Positions 46,105 through 55,700 of a stretch of DNA of 64,000 nucleotides are shown here, piece by piece. The notes beneath the pieces are model-generated. The model was given only the letters and a program-made list of their open reading frames with translations, ran no database searches and was not told the origin of the DNA. Position 1 is the stretch's first letter; each line of letters begins with the position of its first letter. The DNA is from Bin103 sp002238925. GTDB lineage: Bacteria > Spirochaetota > Spirochaetia > SZUA-6 > Bin103. Location: assembly GCA_965208065.1 (NCBI GenBank), contig OZ242313.1, positions 1,550,001 to 1,614,000 of the forward strand, read 5' to 3'. Made by a program: the position numbers and the translations under genes.

Positions 46105-46479
46105 ATGAAGCTCTCTCTTGATCACATTCACATCCAGAGCAGCGACCCGGATGCGACCAAGGCGTTCCTGGCCAATATGTTCGACGCCACCGACGAGTGG
46201 GTCATCGACTTCGGGGCGGTCGTCATCACCCGCATGCACATGGCCGGCAACCACGTCAACATCTTTCACCGTGCGCCGACCACGGAAGGGCCCGACCCGA
46301 TGGACGCGGCGATCCATCACTTCGCGTTGGTCACCGACGACTTCGAAGCGTCCGTCGCGCACTTGCGGGCACGCGGCGCCAACATCGTGGACGGGCCGCG
46401 CAAGATGAAGAACATGGATGTCGTGTTCGTGTCGGGTCCGGACAACCTGCTGATCGAAGTGCTGCACGGCACGCCGTAG
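46105..46479 (+). CDS. VOC-family (glyoxalase/dioxygenase-like) protein
   Basis: Compact metal-dependent fold of 124 residues with the paired beta-alpha-beta motifs: LDHIHIQSSDPDATKAFLAN and IHHFALVTDDFEASVAHLRA. Metal-ligand candidates are His in DHIHIQ and HHFAL and Glu in LLIEVLHG. It ends 42 bases before an oxidoreductase gene and is probably cotranscribed with it. Substrate unknown. Confidence 0.82.
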   Translation: MKLSLDHIHIQSSDPDATKAFLANMFDATDEWVIDFGAVVITRMHMAGNHVNIFHRAPTTEGPDPMDAAIHHFALVTDDFEASVAHLRARGANIVDGPRKMKNMDVVFVSGPDNLLIEVLHGTP

Positions 46480-46521
46480 CCAGCTTCAGTTGAGCGCCGT
46501 GGGCGGCGCGGGGAGGAACCA

Positions 46522-47538
46522 ATGGCGGAAACGAACAAGCAGGTGGTGCTGAGCCGGCTGGTGGCCGGCAAGCCGAGCCTCGACGACCTGGAGTTGGTCG
46601 AGGGTCCGGTGCCGGAACCGCGGGAAGGCGAAGTCCTGGTGCGCACCATCTACCTGTCGCTCGACCCCTACATGCGCGGCCGCATGGGCGCGCCCGAGGC
46701 GGTCGGCAAGGCGATGGTCGGCGGGGTGGTCGGTGAAGTGGTGGCTTCCAACGCGGCCGGTTTCGAGCCGGGGCAACTGGTGTGCCAGTACGTCGGCGGC
46801 TACGGCTGGCAGAGTTACGGCGCGGTCGCCGGGGCGCAACTCCGCGTCCTGGACCCGGGCCTGGTGCCGATCACGACCGCCCTGGGTGTGGTCGGCATGC
46901 CGGGCGTCACCGCCTATTTCGGTTTGCTGGAAGTGGGCCGGCCGGTCGCCGGCGACACCGTGGTGGTGTCCGCGGCTTCGGGTGCGGTGGGGGCGGTGGT
47001 CGGCCAGCTTGCGCGCATGAAGGGCTGCCGCGCGGTGGGCATCGCCGGCACCGACGAGAAGTGCGCCTACGTGGTGGACGAGCTGCAGTTCGACGTGTGC
47101 GTGAACTACAAGACCGGTGACCTGTCCGCCGGACTTGCCGCGGCCTGCCCCGACGGCATCGACGTGTACTTCGATAACGTGGGCGGCACGGTGATCGACG
47201 CGGTCGCCGGCAACCTGGCCATGGGCGCGCGCCTGTCGCTGTGCGGCGCCATCGCCGAGTACAACGACGCGCCCGGCCGCGAGTGGCACGGCCCGCACCT
47301 GAGCCGCTTCATCCACGCCCGGCGGGCAACCATGCGCGGCTTCAACCAGGGCGAGTTCGCCGACCGCCACGAAGAGGCGCTGGCACTGCTGGCGACCTGG
47401 GTGCGCAGCGGCGCGCTGAAGTACAAGGAGCAGGTAGTGGTTGGCCTGGAGAACGCCCCGGCGGCATTCCTCGGCATGCTGGAGGGCACCAACTTCGGCA
47501 AGCTGCTGGTGCAGGTAAGCGAAGACCCCACCAGGTAG
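46522..47538 (+). CDS. Zinc-free MDR-family NADP oxidoreductase
   Basis: Medium-chain reductase of 338 residues resembling leukotriene B4 12-hydroxydehydrogenase / NADPH-dependent curcumin reductase. The N-terminus shows YLSLDPYMRGRM, and the cofactor loop AASGAVGAVVGQLA replaces the zinc sites of alcohol dehydrogenases. An internal GYGWQSYGAVAG is typical. GGGGAGGAACC supplies the ribosome site. It probably reduces an alpha,beta-unsaturated ketone or aldehyde. Confidence 0.87.
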   Translation: MAETNKQVVLSRLVAGKPSLDDLELVEGPVPEPREGEVLVRTIYLSLDPYMRGRMGAPEAVGKAMVGGVVGEVVASNAAGFEPGQLVCQYVGGYGWQSYGAVAGAQLRVLDPGLVPITTALGVVGMPGVTAYFGLLEVGRPVAGDTVVVSAASGAVGAVVGQLARMKGCRAVGIAGTDEKCAYVVDELQFDVCVNYKTGDLSAGLAAACPDGIDVYFDNVGGTVIDAVAGNLAMGARLSLCGAIAEYNDAPGREWHGPHLSRFIHARRATMRGFNQGEFADRHEEALALLATWVRSGALKYKEQVVVGLENAPAAFLGMLEGTNFGKLLVQVSEDPTR

Positions 47539-47583
47539 CCGTAACCGGGATCACACCGGATCGTTGCGGCCCGACCGGCGTGG

Positions 47584-48528
47584 TCAGCCGGCTGCCGGCA
47601 CCACCGCCTCGCCGCGGGTCTGCGTGCGCCACATGAAGCGCGTCGCGTCGCCGGCCATCGGATGGCGCATGTGCAGCATCATGCGGTTGTCCCACACCAC
47701 CACCTGCCCGACTCGCCACCGGTGCCGATAGCAGAAGTGCGGCTGGGTGGCGTGGCGCCACAGTTCGTCCAGCAGCCGCTCGCTGTCGTCGAACGCCATG
47801 CCGGTCACGTAGGCGTTGGTGCGGCGGCCGAGAAACAGCGCCTCCTGGCCGGTCTCGGGCACCACGCGGATGATCGGGTGCGGGTGACCGATTGCCTCAA
47901 TGGGGGAGTCCGGCACGGTCATGCCGGGCCGCAGCACCCCGGAGCTGCCGTAGGTGGAGTCGTGCTTGATCTGGCGTCCATTCACGCGCCGGCGAAGGTC
48001 CGGCGGCAGTTCCCGCGCCGCCATTGTCTGGCTGCAGAAACCGGTGTCGCCGCCCTCGTCCGGCACCACGCGGGCGTGCAGCAGGCTGAACGTTGGCGGT
48101 ACCGGGATGTACGACATGTCGGTGTGCCACTCCCACTCGCCGTAGAACTTCCCGTCGACCGCCTTCTCCTCCAGGCTGGCCGGATCCAGGTTGCCGATGT
48201 ACGCCATGTAGGGATCGTCGCCGCGGGCGCGCAGCGCGGCTGCCTGCTGTTCCACGGTGCGCCGTTCCTGCCCCGCGCGCGTCCCCTTGCCGATCCCGAC
48301 GATCTTGCCGGGGGCGAACTCGTTGACGCCAAACACCGCGGTAAGAGCATGCAATTCGTCCGCTTCGAGCAACCGCCCGAACGAAAAACAGATCAGTCCC
48401 TGCCCTTCCCGATGGGCATCCCATATCTGCTCCCGCTGCTCGGCCGTCAGACTCCGCGGCTCGGCCCCGGTTACTTCCACGCCAAATGGGGCGCCCGGCA
48501 GCGGGCGTGTCTTCACTAGCTCGGTCAT
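47584..48528 (-). CDS. TauD/TfdA-family Fe(II)/2-oxoglutarate dioxygenase
   Basis: Dioxygenase of 314 residues. Iron ligands are in GEWEWHTDMSYIPV (HxD) and WDNRMMLHMRHPM (distal His), with an Arg behind it (TRFMWRTQTRG). Typical TauD blocks include ARVVPDEGGDTGFCS. The start at 48528 was taken because the longer frame runs into the neighbouring promoter and lacks a ribosome site. Substrate unknown; TauD relatives act on taurine, sulfonates or amino-acid derivatives. It is convergent with the MDR gene. Confidence 0.85.
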   Translation of the reverse strand: MTELVKTRPLPGAPFGVEVTGAEPRSLTAEQREQIWDAHREGQGLICFSFGRLLEADELHALTAVFGVNEFAPGKIVGIGKGTRAGQERRTVEQQAAALRARGDDPYMAYIGNLDPASLEEKAVDGKFYGEWEWHTDMSYIPVPPTFSLLHARVVPDEGGDTGFCSQTMAARELPPDLRRRVNGRQIKHDSTYGSSGVLRPGMTVPDSPIEAIGHPHPIIRVVPETGQEALFLGRRTNAYVTGMAFDDSERLLDELWRHATQPHFCYRHRWRVGQVVVWDNRMMLHMRHPMAGDATRFMWRTQTRGEAVVPAAG

Positions 48529-48633
48529 CCCGCCGATTCTACTCCCGCGCGCTCCGGTTGTCTCGGCCCACCAATGCATGCCGAGCTGACCTTCGCGGTG
48601 TAGACTGCGGAGGCGGGAGGCAAGGAGGTAAGG

Positions 48634-49479
48634 ATGCAAACGATGCGGGTGGCATGCGGGCAGTTCGAGGCGCGCGCGGTGGACAAGGACTACAACCTGG
48701 GCCGGATGAGCGCCCAGCTCGGCGAGGCGGCGGCCGCCGGATGCGCGGTGATCGTGCTTCCGGAGCTGATCGTGAGCGGCTACATCGCCGCCGAGCGGAT
48801 CCCGGAGCAGGCGGAGCCGGTCACCGGGCCGTCCGTGCGCCGTATGCAAGAGGCGGCCGCGTCATCCGGCATCGCGGTGGCATTCGGCATGGCGGAGGCG
48901 GCGCCCGACGGGCGGCTGTACGACAGCTTGGTCGTGGTGGACACCGACGGGGAGGTCGCGGCCGTGTACCGCAAGCTGCACCTGTTCGGGGCCGAGATTT
49001 CGTGGGCATCGGCGGGCGGCGAGGTGCCGGTGTTCGAGCTCGGCGGCGCGACCGCTACCGGCTGGATCTGTTTCGACACCCGCTTCCCGGAACAGGCGCG
49101 CTGCGCCGCGGCGGGCGGCGCCGAACTGGCTCTGGTGCCCACCGCCTGGCTCGGCCCGCCGCCGGAGTGGGAGTTGGCGCTGCGGGCGCGCGCCATGGAC
49201 AACAGCATATTCGCCGCCGGGGCCGACATCGTCAGCTTCGCCGACGGGCTGCGCTGCCGCGGCAACAGCATGATCGTGGGGCCGCACGGCGACGTGCTCG
49301 CGCGCGCCGAGCCGGACAGCGACTCGGTAATCTGGGCAGATCTCGACCCCGCCGTCATTGCTCACCAGCACCAGCGGCTGGCGCTGCTCGCCAACCGCCG
49401 CGGCGACCTGTTCGGGGCCCCCGGCTCGAGCTCGGCCACGGCCGCCCCGCTGGCCGCCGGAACCGCCGCGGTCCGGTAG
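48634..49479 (+). CDS. Carbon-nitrogen hydrolase (nitrilase superfamily)
   Basis: Hydrolase of 281 residues with the catalytic Glu (VLPELIVSGY), Lys (YRKLHLFG) and Cys (GWICFDTRFPE) of the nitrilase fold. It cleaves a non-peptide C-N bond of an amide such as a carbamoyl or omega-amide. AAGGAGG precedes the ATG. It is the first gene of a rightward set followed by a Gfo/Idh oxidoreductase and a sugar isomerase. Confidence 0.87.
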   Translation: MQTMRVACGQFEARAVDKDYNLGRMSAQLGEAAAAGCAVIVLPELIVSGYIAAERIPEQAEPVTGPSVRRMQEAAASSGIAVAFGMAEAAPDGRLYDSLVVVDTDGEVAAVYRKLHLFGAEISWASAGGEVPVFELGGATATGWICFDTRFPEQARCAAAGGAELALVPTAWLGPPPEWELALRARAMDNSIFAAGADIVSFADGLRCRGNSMIVGPHGDVLARAEPDSDSVIWADLDPAVIAHQHQRLALLANRRGDLFGAPGSSSATAAPLAAGTAAVR

Positions 49480-49539
49480 AGGCTCGCCGCAATCCATCGA
49501 TGGTGCGCACGGCGCGGCATCTTTGATAGGATGCGGCGC

Positions 49540-50697
49540 ATGAGTCGCAAGATAAGAATGGGCATGGTTGGCGGCGGCCGCGACGCCTTCATCGGTGCCG
49601 TACACCGCATGGCGGCGGCGCTCGACGGGCACATCGAGCTGGTGTGCGGGGCGTTCAGCAGCGATCCCGAGCGCTCGCGCGCGTCGGGCGCCGACCTCTA
49701 CCTGCCGGCGAACCGCGTGTACGGCGATTACCAAGAGATGATGGCGGCAGAGGCGAAGCTGCCGGCGGGCGAGCGCATGGACTTCGTGTCGATCGTTACC
49801 CCCAACTACGTCCACTTTCCGGTCGCCAAGGCGGCGCTGGAGGCGGGCTTCCACGTGATGAGCGACAAGCCGATGACGTTCGACCTGGCCGAGGCAAAGG
49901 AGCTGGCGGCGCTGGTGGAGAGCACCGGGCTGCAGTTCGGCCTGACCCACAACTACACCGGCTACCCGATGGTCAAGGAGGCGCGCCACATGGTGCGCAG
50001 CGGCGCCATCGGCGCGGTGCGCAAGGTGGTGGTGGAGTATCCGCAGGGCTGGCTGGCGTCGCTGATCGAGTCCGACGGCCAGAAGCAGGCCAGTTGGCGC
50101 ACCGATCCGGCGCGCGCCGGCGCCAGTTCCTGCATGGGCGACATCGGCACCCACGCAGAGAACCTGATGGAGTACATCACCGGTCTCAAGATCGCGTCGC
50201 TGTGCGCCGACCTCACCACCATGGTCGAGGGGCGGCAACTGGAGGACGACGGCAACGTGCTGGTGCGCCTGGACAACGGCGCGCGCGGCGTGCTCTACGC
50301 CAGTCAGATCTCCGCGGGTGAGGAGAATCCGCTCACCATCCGCGTCTACGGCGAACTGGCGGGGCTGGAGTGGCACCAGGAAGAGCCCAACACACTCACC
50401 GTGAAGTGGGGCGACCGCCACCGTGAGGTGCGCCGCACCGGCGTCGGCGAGCTGTCCGACGCGAGCGCCGCCCACACCCGCCTGCCGGCCGGCCACCCGG
50501 AGGGCTTTGTCGAGGCGTTCGCCAACCTGTACCGCAACTACGCGCTGGCTCTGCAGGCGCGGCTGGCCGGCGAGCAGCCAGACCCCGAGCACCTGGATTT
50601 TCCCACCGTGCAGGACGGAGTGCGCGGCATGGCCTTTATCACGGCCTGCGTCGCCAGCTCCGCCAGCGATCAAAAATGGACCGAGTTGGAGGCATAG
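49540..50697 (+). CDS. Gfo/Idh/MocA-family oxidoreductase
   Basis: NAD(P)-dependent sugar or inositol dehydrogenase of 385 residues. The nucleotide-binding motif is MVGGGRDAFIG; the catalytic motifs are SDKPMTFDLAEAKEL and DIGTHAENLMEYI. I used ATG 49540; an ATG at 49531 is an alternative. It overlaps functionally and almost physically with the next gene, a sugar-phosphate isomerase-like protein. Together they may convert a cyclitol or sugar imported elsewhere. Confidence 0.87.
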   Translation: MSRKIRMGMVGGGRDAFIGAVHRMAAALDGHIELVCGAFSSDPERSRASGADLYLPANRVYGDYQEMMAAEAKLPAGERMDFVSIVTPNYVHFPVAKAALEAGFHVMSDKPMTFDLAEAKELAALVESTGLQFGLTHNYTGYPMVKEARHMVRSGAIGAVRKVVVEYPQGWLASLIESDGQKQASWRTDPARAGASSCMGDIGTHAENLMEYITGLKIASLCADLTTMVEGRQLEDDGNVLVRLDNGARGVLYASQISAGEENPLTIRVYGELAGLEWHQEEPNTLTVKWGDRHREVRRTGVGELSDASAAHTRLPAGHPEGFVEAFANLYRNYALALQARLAGEQPDPEHLDFPTVQDGVRGMAFITACVASSASDQKWTELEA

Positions 50698-50702
50698 ACG
50701 AC

Positions 50703-51707
50703 ATGGCACGAGAAGTAACGTTGTTCACCGGCCAGTGGGCCGACCTGCCGCTGGAGGAGTTGGCCGCCAAGGCGGCCGCCTGGGGATTCGACGGCCTGGA
50801 ACTGGCCTGCTGGGGCGACCACTTCGAGGTCGACAAGGCGCTCGCCGACGACGGCTACGTGGCCGCCAAGCGCGAGCTGCTCGACCGCCACGGGCTGAAG
50901 TGCTACGTGATCAGCAATCACCTGGTCGGCCAGTGCGTGTGCGACTTCCCGATCGACGCCCGCCACCAGGGCATCCTGCCGCCCGAGATCTGGGGCGACG
51001 GCGACGCCGAGGGCGTCCGACAGCGCGCTGCCGAGCGCATGAAGGACACCGCCCGCGCGGCGGCGAAGTTCGGAGTCGCCACCGTGGCCGGGTTCACCGG
51101 GTCGAAGATCTGGTACGCGCTGGCCGGGTTTCCACCCGCGGTCGAAGGCATGATCGACGACGGCTACCAGGACTTCGCCGACCGCTGGAACCCGATTCTG
51201 GACGTGTTCGACCAGGAGGGCGTCAAGTTCGGGCTCGAGGTGCACCCGTCCGAGATTGCCTACGACTACTGGACCACCAGGCGCACCCTGGAGGCGGTCG
51301 ACAACCGGCCGGCGTTCGGCATCAACTTCGATCCCAGCCACCTGGTGTGGCAGGCAGTCGACCCGGAGCAGTTCGTGCTCGATTTCGCCGACCGCATCTA
51401 CCACGCCCACGTCAAGGAGTCGCAGCGCAACCACAACGGGCGCAACGGCGCGCTCGCCTCCCACCTGGAGTTCGGCAACATGCGGCGCGGCTGGGACTTC
51501 GTGTCGCCGGGGCGCGGCGAGGTACCGTTCGAGCGCGTGTTCCGTGCCCTGAACGCGATCGGCTACCAGGGCCCGCTGTCGATAGAGTGGGAGGACAGCG
51601 GCATGGACCGCGAGCAGGGCGCTCCCGAAGCGCTCGCCTTCGTGCGCCGCACCGACCTGTCCGCCTCCGACATAGCCTTCGACGCCGCATTCACGCAGGG
51701 CGAGTAG
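50703..51707 (+). CDS. Sugar phosphate isomerase/epimerase (TIM barrel)
   Basis: AP-endonuclease-2-like TIM barrel of 334 residues, the family of IolE, xylose isomerase-like and hydroxypyruvate isomerases. Metal-binding segments include KFGLEVHPSEIAYD and GINFDPSHLVWQ, then IYHAHVKESQRN and SIEWEDSGMDRE. The ATG at 50703 is six bases after the Gfo/Idh stop; GGAGG lies within the previous gene. Likely an epimerase or isomerase step behind the dehydrogenase. Confidence 0.87.
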   Translation: MAREVTLFTGQWADLPLEELAAKAAAWGFDGLELACWGDHFEVDKALADDGYVAAKRELLDRHGLKCYVISNHLVGQCVCDFPIDARHQGILPPEIWGDGDAEGVRQRAAERMKDTARAAAKFGVATVAGFTGSKIWYALAGFPPAVEGMIDDGYQDFADRWNPILDVFDQEGVKFGLEVHPSEIAYDYWTTRRTLEAVDNRPAFGINFDPSHLVWQAVDPEQFVLDFADRIYHAHVKESQRNHNGRNGALASHLEFGNMRRGWDFVSPGRGEVPFERVFRALNAIGYQGPLSIEWEDSGMDREQGAPEALAFVRRTDLSASDIAFDAAFTQGE

Positions 51708-51712
51708 CACAG

Positions 51713-51734
51713 CCGGGCGCCGTAGGGCGCCCGG
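51713..51734. terminator. Bidirectional hairpin terminator
   Basis: CCGGGCGCC, a GTAG loop and GGCGCCCGG form a perfect 9-bp stem between the converging isomerase and M16 genes, with stop codons on both sides. No clear T-run is present on either strand, so it may act as a barrier rather than a classic intrinsic terminator. Confidence 0.65.
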
Positions 51735-51739
51735 TCAGG

Positions 51740-54610
51740 TCAGGGGGTGTCCTGTTCGGGAAGCAGCACCACGCGGACGTAGCGGTCCGGGGTCAGGTAG
51801 CGGCGCGCGGCGGCTACCAGTTGCTCCGCCTTCAGAGCCTCGAGGCGCTCCGGGAAGCGGGCAATCTCGGGTAGCGGCTCTTCGTTGCGCACGGCGGTCA
51901 GCAGCTGGTCGAGCCAGAACCGGTTGTGGACGACCTGCCGTTCCCGAGCCGCGCGAAGCTTCTCCTTGGCCTCTGCCAGCGCTCCCTCCAGGGCTACCCG
52001 CTCGCCGCCGCGGCGCAGCCAAGCGACCTCCGCCAGCACCGCGTCGCGCGCCTCGTCGGCACGTGAGGCGGCGCTGTCGAAGCCGACGATCACGCGATAC
52101 TCGGGATCGGGAATCAGTTGCGAGTCGCTGCTGACTCCGATGCCGCCGACACCGCCACCCACGCCCGGCAGGCGCTCGCCGAGCCGCAACTTCAGCACCT
52201 CGCCAAGGGCGTCCAGCGCCAGCGCTTCGCCGCGGCTCCACCGCATGTCGCCGGCGAATACCATGCGCGTCACGGCGCGAGCCGGCGAGCCGGCCCGCAC
52301 GGCGTGTTCCTCTATGCCCGGCGGCGGGTCGATACCGACATCCCGCCACTGCTCCTGGCGCGCCCCCGTCGGCAGGGCGGCGAGATAAGTCTCGGCAAGG
52401 CTGCGCAGCTCTTGCCAGTCGAACGCACCCACGAACAGGAAGGTGCAGTCGCTGAAGTCGGCGAACCGGTCCGCATACACCTGCACGGCGCGCTCCAGGT
52501 CGAGCTCCTCCAGGATCGCGGGCGTTACCGGCCGCGCCCGGAAGTGTCCTTGGCTGAGCGCGATGCGCAGCGTATCGGAGAACGCGGCCTCCGGGCGCGA
52601 CTCGCGCTGCTCTGCTTGCGCGCGCAGTTGTGACTCGTACTGGGCGTAGAAGCGCCCGTCCACGCGCGGGCGCGTGGCGTACAGGTAGATGAGCTGGAAC
52701 AGCGTCTCCAGGTCTTGCGGCGCCGCGCTGCCGCTGAAGCCCTCGAACAGCTCCGCGATGTAGGGGGTAACCGTGACCTGCTTGTCGGCGAGCAACTCGT
52801 CGAGCGCGCCGCTGTCGTGCGGCCCCGCCCCGCTGGCGGCAATCACCGTGGCCGAGGTGAGCGCCGGCACGAAGTCGGCATCCGCCACCAGCGAGCTGCC
52901 GCCGGGACTGGAGGCATGGAACAGCACCTCGTCGCCGAGCGCGGTCTGCTTGGCGATCACGGTGATCCCGTTGGACAGGGTCCAGCGCCGCGCGTCTATC
53001 TCCAGCACGTGTCGTTCGGCGGCAATGCTCCCGCCCGTGGGCTGGACGGCCAGCAATGGTGCCGCGCCGCCACCGGCTACGGTGCCGGCGTAGGGCTCGA
53101 CCTCCAGCGCGGCGGCGGCGATGAGCTGGTCACGCAGGAGGGTCTCCCGGGCCGCGGGGTCGTCCTGGGCCGGTTCGGTCACCAGCAGCACGGTGTTGGC
53201 CGAATTTCCCGATGGCATGTTGCGCAACGCCCACTGGTGCAGCTCTTCCAGCGTGATCTCCGGCAACAGAAGCCGGTGGAGTTCGCGTTCCCGTTCGATG
53301 CCGGGGTAGGGTCCGGCCTCCAGGAAGTGGCGCAGGTACTCCTCTGCCAGGACGTGCGACGGCCGCCGGTCGCGGGTTTCGTAGGCGTCCTCGACCGAGC
53401 GCGTGAGGGCCGCCTTCTCACGCGCCACCTCGGCATCGCTGAAGCCGTGCACCTGCACCCGGCGCAGCTCTGCGAGCAGCGCACTCAATCCGCGCTCCAC
53501 GCCGCCGGGTTCGGCCCGCGCGGTGGCGATCGCCACGTCGACCTCCCGGGTCAGCCGGTTGCGCCCGACCGCCGCCGACAGGAACGGTTGGTCGGCCTGT
53601 TGCCGCGCTGCCAGGCGGGCGTTGATCATGGCCGCGATCAGCCGCTGCACCAGGAGCTTGCGATACGCCGGCAGGTCCGCTCCGGTGTCGGCTTCCAGCT
53701 TGCGGTACAGCGTGAGGTGGGCGGCGCCGGCATCGGCGTCCGCAAGCAAGCTCACCCGCGGCTCGGGATGATCCGGTATCGCAAACGCCGGCCATCTGGT
53801 GCGGTCGCGGCGGCGCGCGCCGGCGTCTCCGTCCGCGCCTTGCGCGGCTGGCGCAAGGTGTTCGCGCATCGCCGACTCGACGGCCTCGGGGTCGAAGTCG
53901 CCTACCGCGATAAACGCCATCAGGTCGGGTTGATACCAGCGCTCGTGGAATGCGGCGAGTTGTTCGGGCGTGGCGTGTTCGACCACCTCTCGCAGCCCCG
54001 CCGGCTGCCGATCGGCGTAGCGCGAGCCGCCGAACAGGGCGGCGAGCTGGCTGTCGTCGATCCCGCCGTCCGATCCCGATGCATCAAGAATCAGCGCTCG
54101 CTCCCGCTCCACCGCATCGGGTGGAAAGGTGATCGCGAACGCCCACTCGCCGAGCATCTCGATGCCGGTCTGCAACGCATCCGGGGAGCCGGTCGGTATG
54201 TCCAGGTGCAGCACCGACGCGTCGAAGCCGGTCTGTACGCTCTGACCGGGAACCTCCGAAACGCCGATCGACGCCAGGTAGTCGGCGATCTGCTGCTCGG
54301 ACAACCGCGCGGTGCTCCGGAACGCCATGCGCGCCACGAACCGCGCGAAGCCGCGCTGGTCGTCCTCCTCGAGTACCGAACCCACCCGCACCGCCAGCAA
54401 CACCTGTGCCTGCCCCGCGGGTTCGGCATTGCGTGCGATGTAGTATTGAATGCCGTTGTGCAGGCTGCCGCGCAGAACCGCGGGGTCAAACGGCAGCGGT
54501 GCGCCGGGAACGCCCACCCGCGGCTGCGCAATCGCCGGAATCACGGTCATGGAGAGAAGCACGAGCGCAGTGAGCAGAACGCCCCGGGGACCGGGGCGGG
54601 TGGGAGCCAT
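51740..54610 (-). CDS. M16-family peptidase-like protein with degenerate zinc site
   Basis: Exported protein of 956 residues with a signal peptide (LLTALVLLSMTVIPAIA) and two or more M16 halves. The pattern is clear at GSVLEEDDQRGFARFVARMA, where active enzymes have HFVEHMAF: here RFVAR replaces HxxEH, so both His and the Glu are lost. The downstream Glu of the LEEWR region is also replaced (ALILDASGS). The protein therefore should not bind zinc there and resembles the inactive subunits of paired M16 enzymes. The rest of the fold is kept (AAFHERWYQPDLMAFIAVGD, LTLYRKLEADTG). It is long and the only M16 gene here; an active partner could lie elsewhere. Confidence 0.82.
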   Translation of the reverse strand: MAPTRPGPRGVLLTALVLLSMTVIPAIAQPRVGVPGAPLPFDPAVLRGSLHNGIQYYIARNAEPAGQAQVLLAVRVGSVLEEDDQRGFARFVARMAFRSTARLSEQQIADYLASIGVSEVPGQSVQTGFDASVLHLDIPTGSPDALQTGIEMLGEWAFAITFPPDAVERERALILDASGSDGGIDDSQLAALFGGSRYADRQPAGLREVVEHATPEQLAAFHERWYQPDLMAFIAVGDFDPEAVESAMREHLAPAAQGADGDAGARRRDRTRWPAFAIPDHPEPRVSLLADADAGAAHLTLYRKLEADTGADLPAYRKLLVQRLIAAMINARLAARQQADQPFLSAAVGRNRLTREVDVAIATARAEPGGVERGLSALLAELRRVQVHGFSDAEVAREKAALTRSVEDAYETRDRRPSHVLAEEYLRHFLEAGPYPGIERERELHRLLLPEITLEELHQWALRNMPSGNSANTVLLVTEPAQDDPAARETLLRDQLIAAAALEVEPYAGTVAGGGAAPLLAVQPTGGSIAAERHVLEIDARRWTLSNGITVIAKQTALGDEVLFHASSPGGSSLVADADFVPALTSATVIAASGAGPHDSGALDELLADKQVTVTPYIAELFEGFSGSAAPQDLETLFQLIYLYATRPRVDGRFYAQYESQLRAQAEQRESRPEAAFSDTLRIALSQGHFRARPVTPAILEELDLERAVQVYADRFADFSDCTFLFVGAFDWQELRSLAETYLAALPTGARQEQWRDVGIDPPPGIEEHAVRAGSPARAVTRMVFAGDMRWSRGEALALDALGEVLKLRLGERLPGVGGGVGGIGVSSDSQLIPDPEYRVIVGFDSAASRADEARDAVLAEVAWLRRGGERVALEGALAEAKEKLRAARERQVVHNRFWLDQLLTAVRNEEPLPEIARFPERLEALKAEQLVAAARRYLTPDRYVRVVLLPEQDTP

Positions 54611-54650
54611 CGCGCAAATGATACCTGCTCATTCATGCTATCGTCACCCT

Positions 54651-55700
54651 GTGGAATCACAGGTCAGAATTGGTATCGCCGGGCTCGGGCGCAGCGGGTG
54701 GGGTATTCATGCGCGGCTGATTGAGAGTTTGCCCGATCAGGTCCGGGTCGCGGCGGTGTACGATCCGCTGCCGGCGCGGCGTGAGGAGGCGGTGGGGCGG
54801 TTCGGCTGCGCGGCGCACGGGGACTTCGAAGCGTTGATCGCCGACCCCGGTGTCGACGCGGTGGTGGTGGCGGTGCCGAGCCATCTGCACGCCGAGTACA
54901 GCGTCGCGGCGCTGCGCGCCGGCAAGCACGTGGTGTGCGAGAAGCCGATGGCCACCAGCGTGGCGGAGGCAGAGCGGATGACCGCGGCAGCGGCCGAGAG
55001 CGGCAAACTGCTCACCGTGTTCCAGAACTACCGCTATCGCGGCGACGTGATCAAGGTGCGCGAGGTAGCGGCTTCCGGGGTGCTCGGCAGAGTCGTGATG
55101 GTGCGCATTGCCCACCACGGCTTCGCGCGCCGCTGGGACTGGCAGACCCTGCAGCGCTACGGCGGCGGCTCGATGAACAATACCGGCCCGCACGTAATCG
55201 ACATGGGGTTGTTGCTGTTCGGCGATGCCGAACCGGAGGTAACCTGCGTGCGCGACCGGGTGCGCACGCTCGGCGACGCCGACGACCACGTATTGATCCT
55301 GCTGCGCGCACCGGGGGCGCCGACCGTGCAGATCGAGATAACCGCGGCGTGCGCGTACCCGCAGGAGCAATGGCTGGTGATGGGTACGGAGGGCGGCCTG
55401 ACCGGCTCGGGGTCGGCGTTGCGCTGGCGCTACGTGAAGCCGGGGTCGCTGCCGGAACGCACGTTGAGCACGGAGCCGACTCCGGATCGCAGCTACAACC
55501 GCGAGACGGTGGAGTGGGTAGAGCATTCCTGGGCCAGCGGGGAAGCGGACGGGGGGCCGGGGGAAGCCGGTTTCTACCTCGATCTGCACGCCTGCATCCG
55601 CGCCGGGGGGCCGCTGCCGGTGGCGCCGGAGCAGGTGTTGACGCAGATGCGGGTAATGGAGGAGTGCCGGCGGCAGGCGCCGCTGGCGCCGGCCGAGTGA
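54651..55700 (+). CDS. Gfo/Idh/MocA-family oxidoreductase
   Basis: NAD(P)-dependent oxidoreductase of 349 residues. The N-terminus reads RIGIAGLGRSGWGIHARLIE; the catalytic parts are CEKPMATSVAEAERM and NNTGPHVIDMGLL. I used the GTG at 54651; an in-frame ATG at 54618 is possible, though it is close to the divergent M16 start. The stop overlaps the pdxA-like start (TGATG), so the two are translationally coupled. Confidence 0.85.
   Translation: MESQVRIGIAGLGRSGWGIHARLIESLPDQVRVAAVYDPLPARREEAVGRFGCAAHGDFEALIADPGVDAVVVAVPSHLHAEYSVAALRAGKHVVCEKPMATSVAEAERMTAAAAESGKLLTVFQNYRYRGDVIKVREVAASGVLGRVVMVRIAHHGFARRWDWQTLQRYGGGSMNNTGPHVIDMGLLLFGDAEPEVTCVRDRVRTLGDADDHVLILLRAPGAPTVQIEITAACAYPQEQWLVMGTEGGLTGSGSALRWRYVKPGSLPERTLSTEPTPDRSYNRETVEWVEHSWASGEADGGPGEAGFYLDLHACIRAGGPLPVAPEQVLTQMRVMEECRRQAPLAPAE

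Noticed and set aside
52715..54724. 669-codon open frame antisense to the M16 gene
   Set aside because: The sense protein has a signal peptide and M16 blocks; the antisense frame has no recognisable domain.
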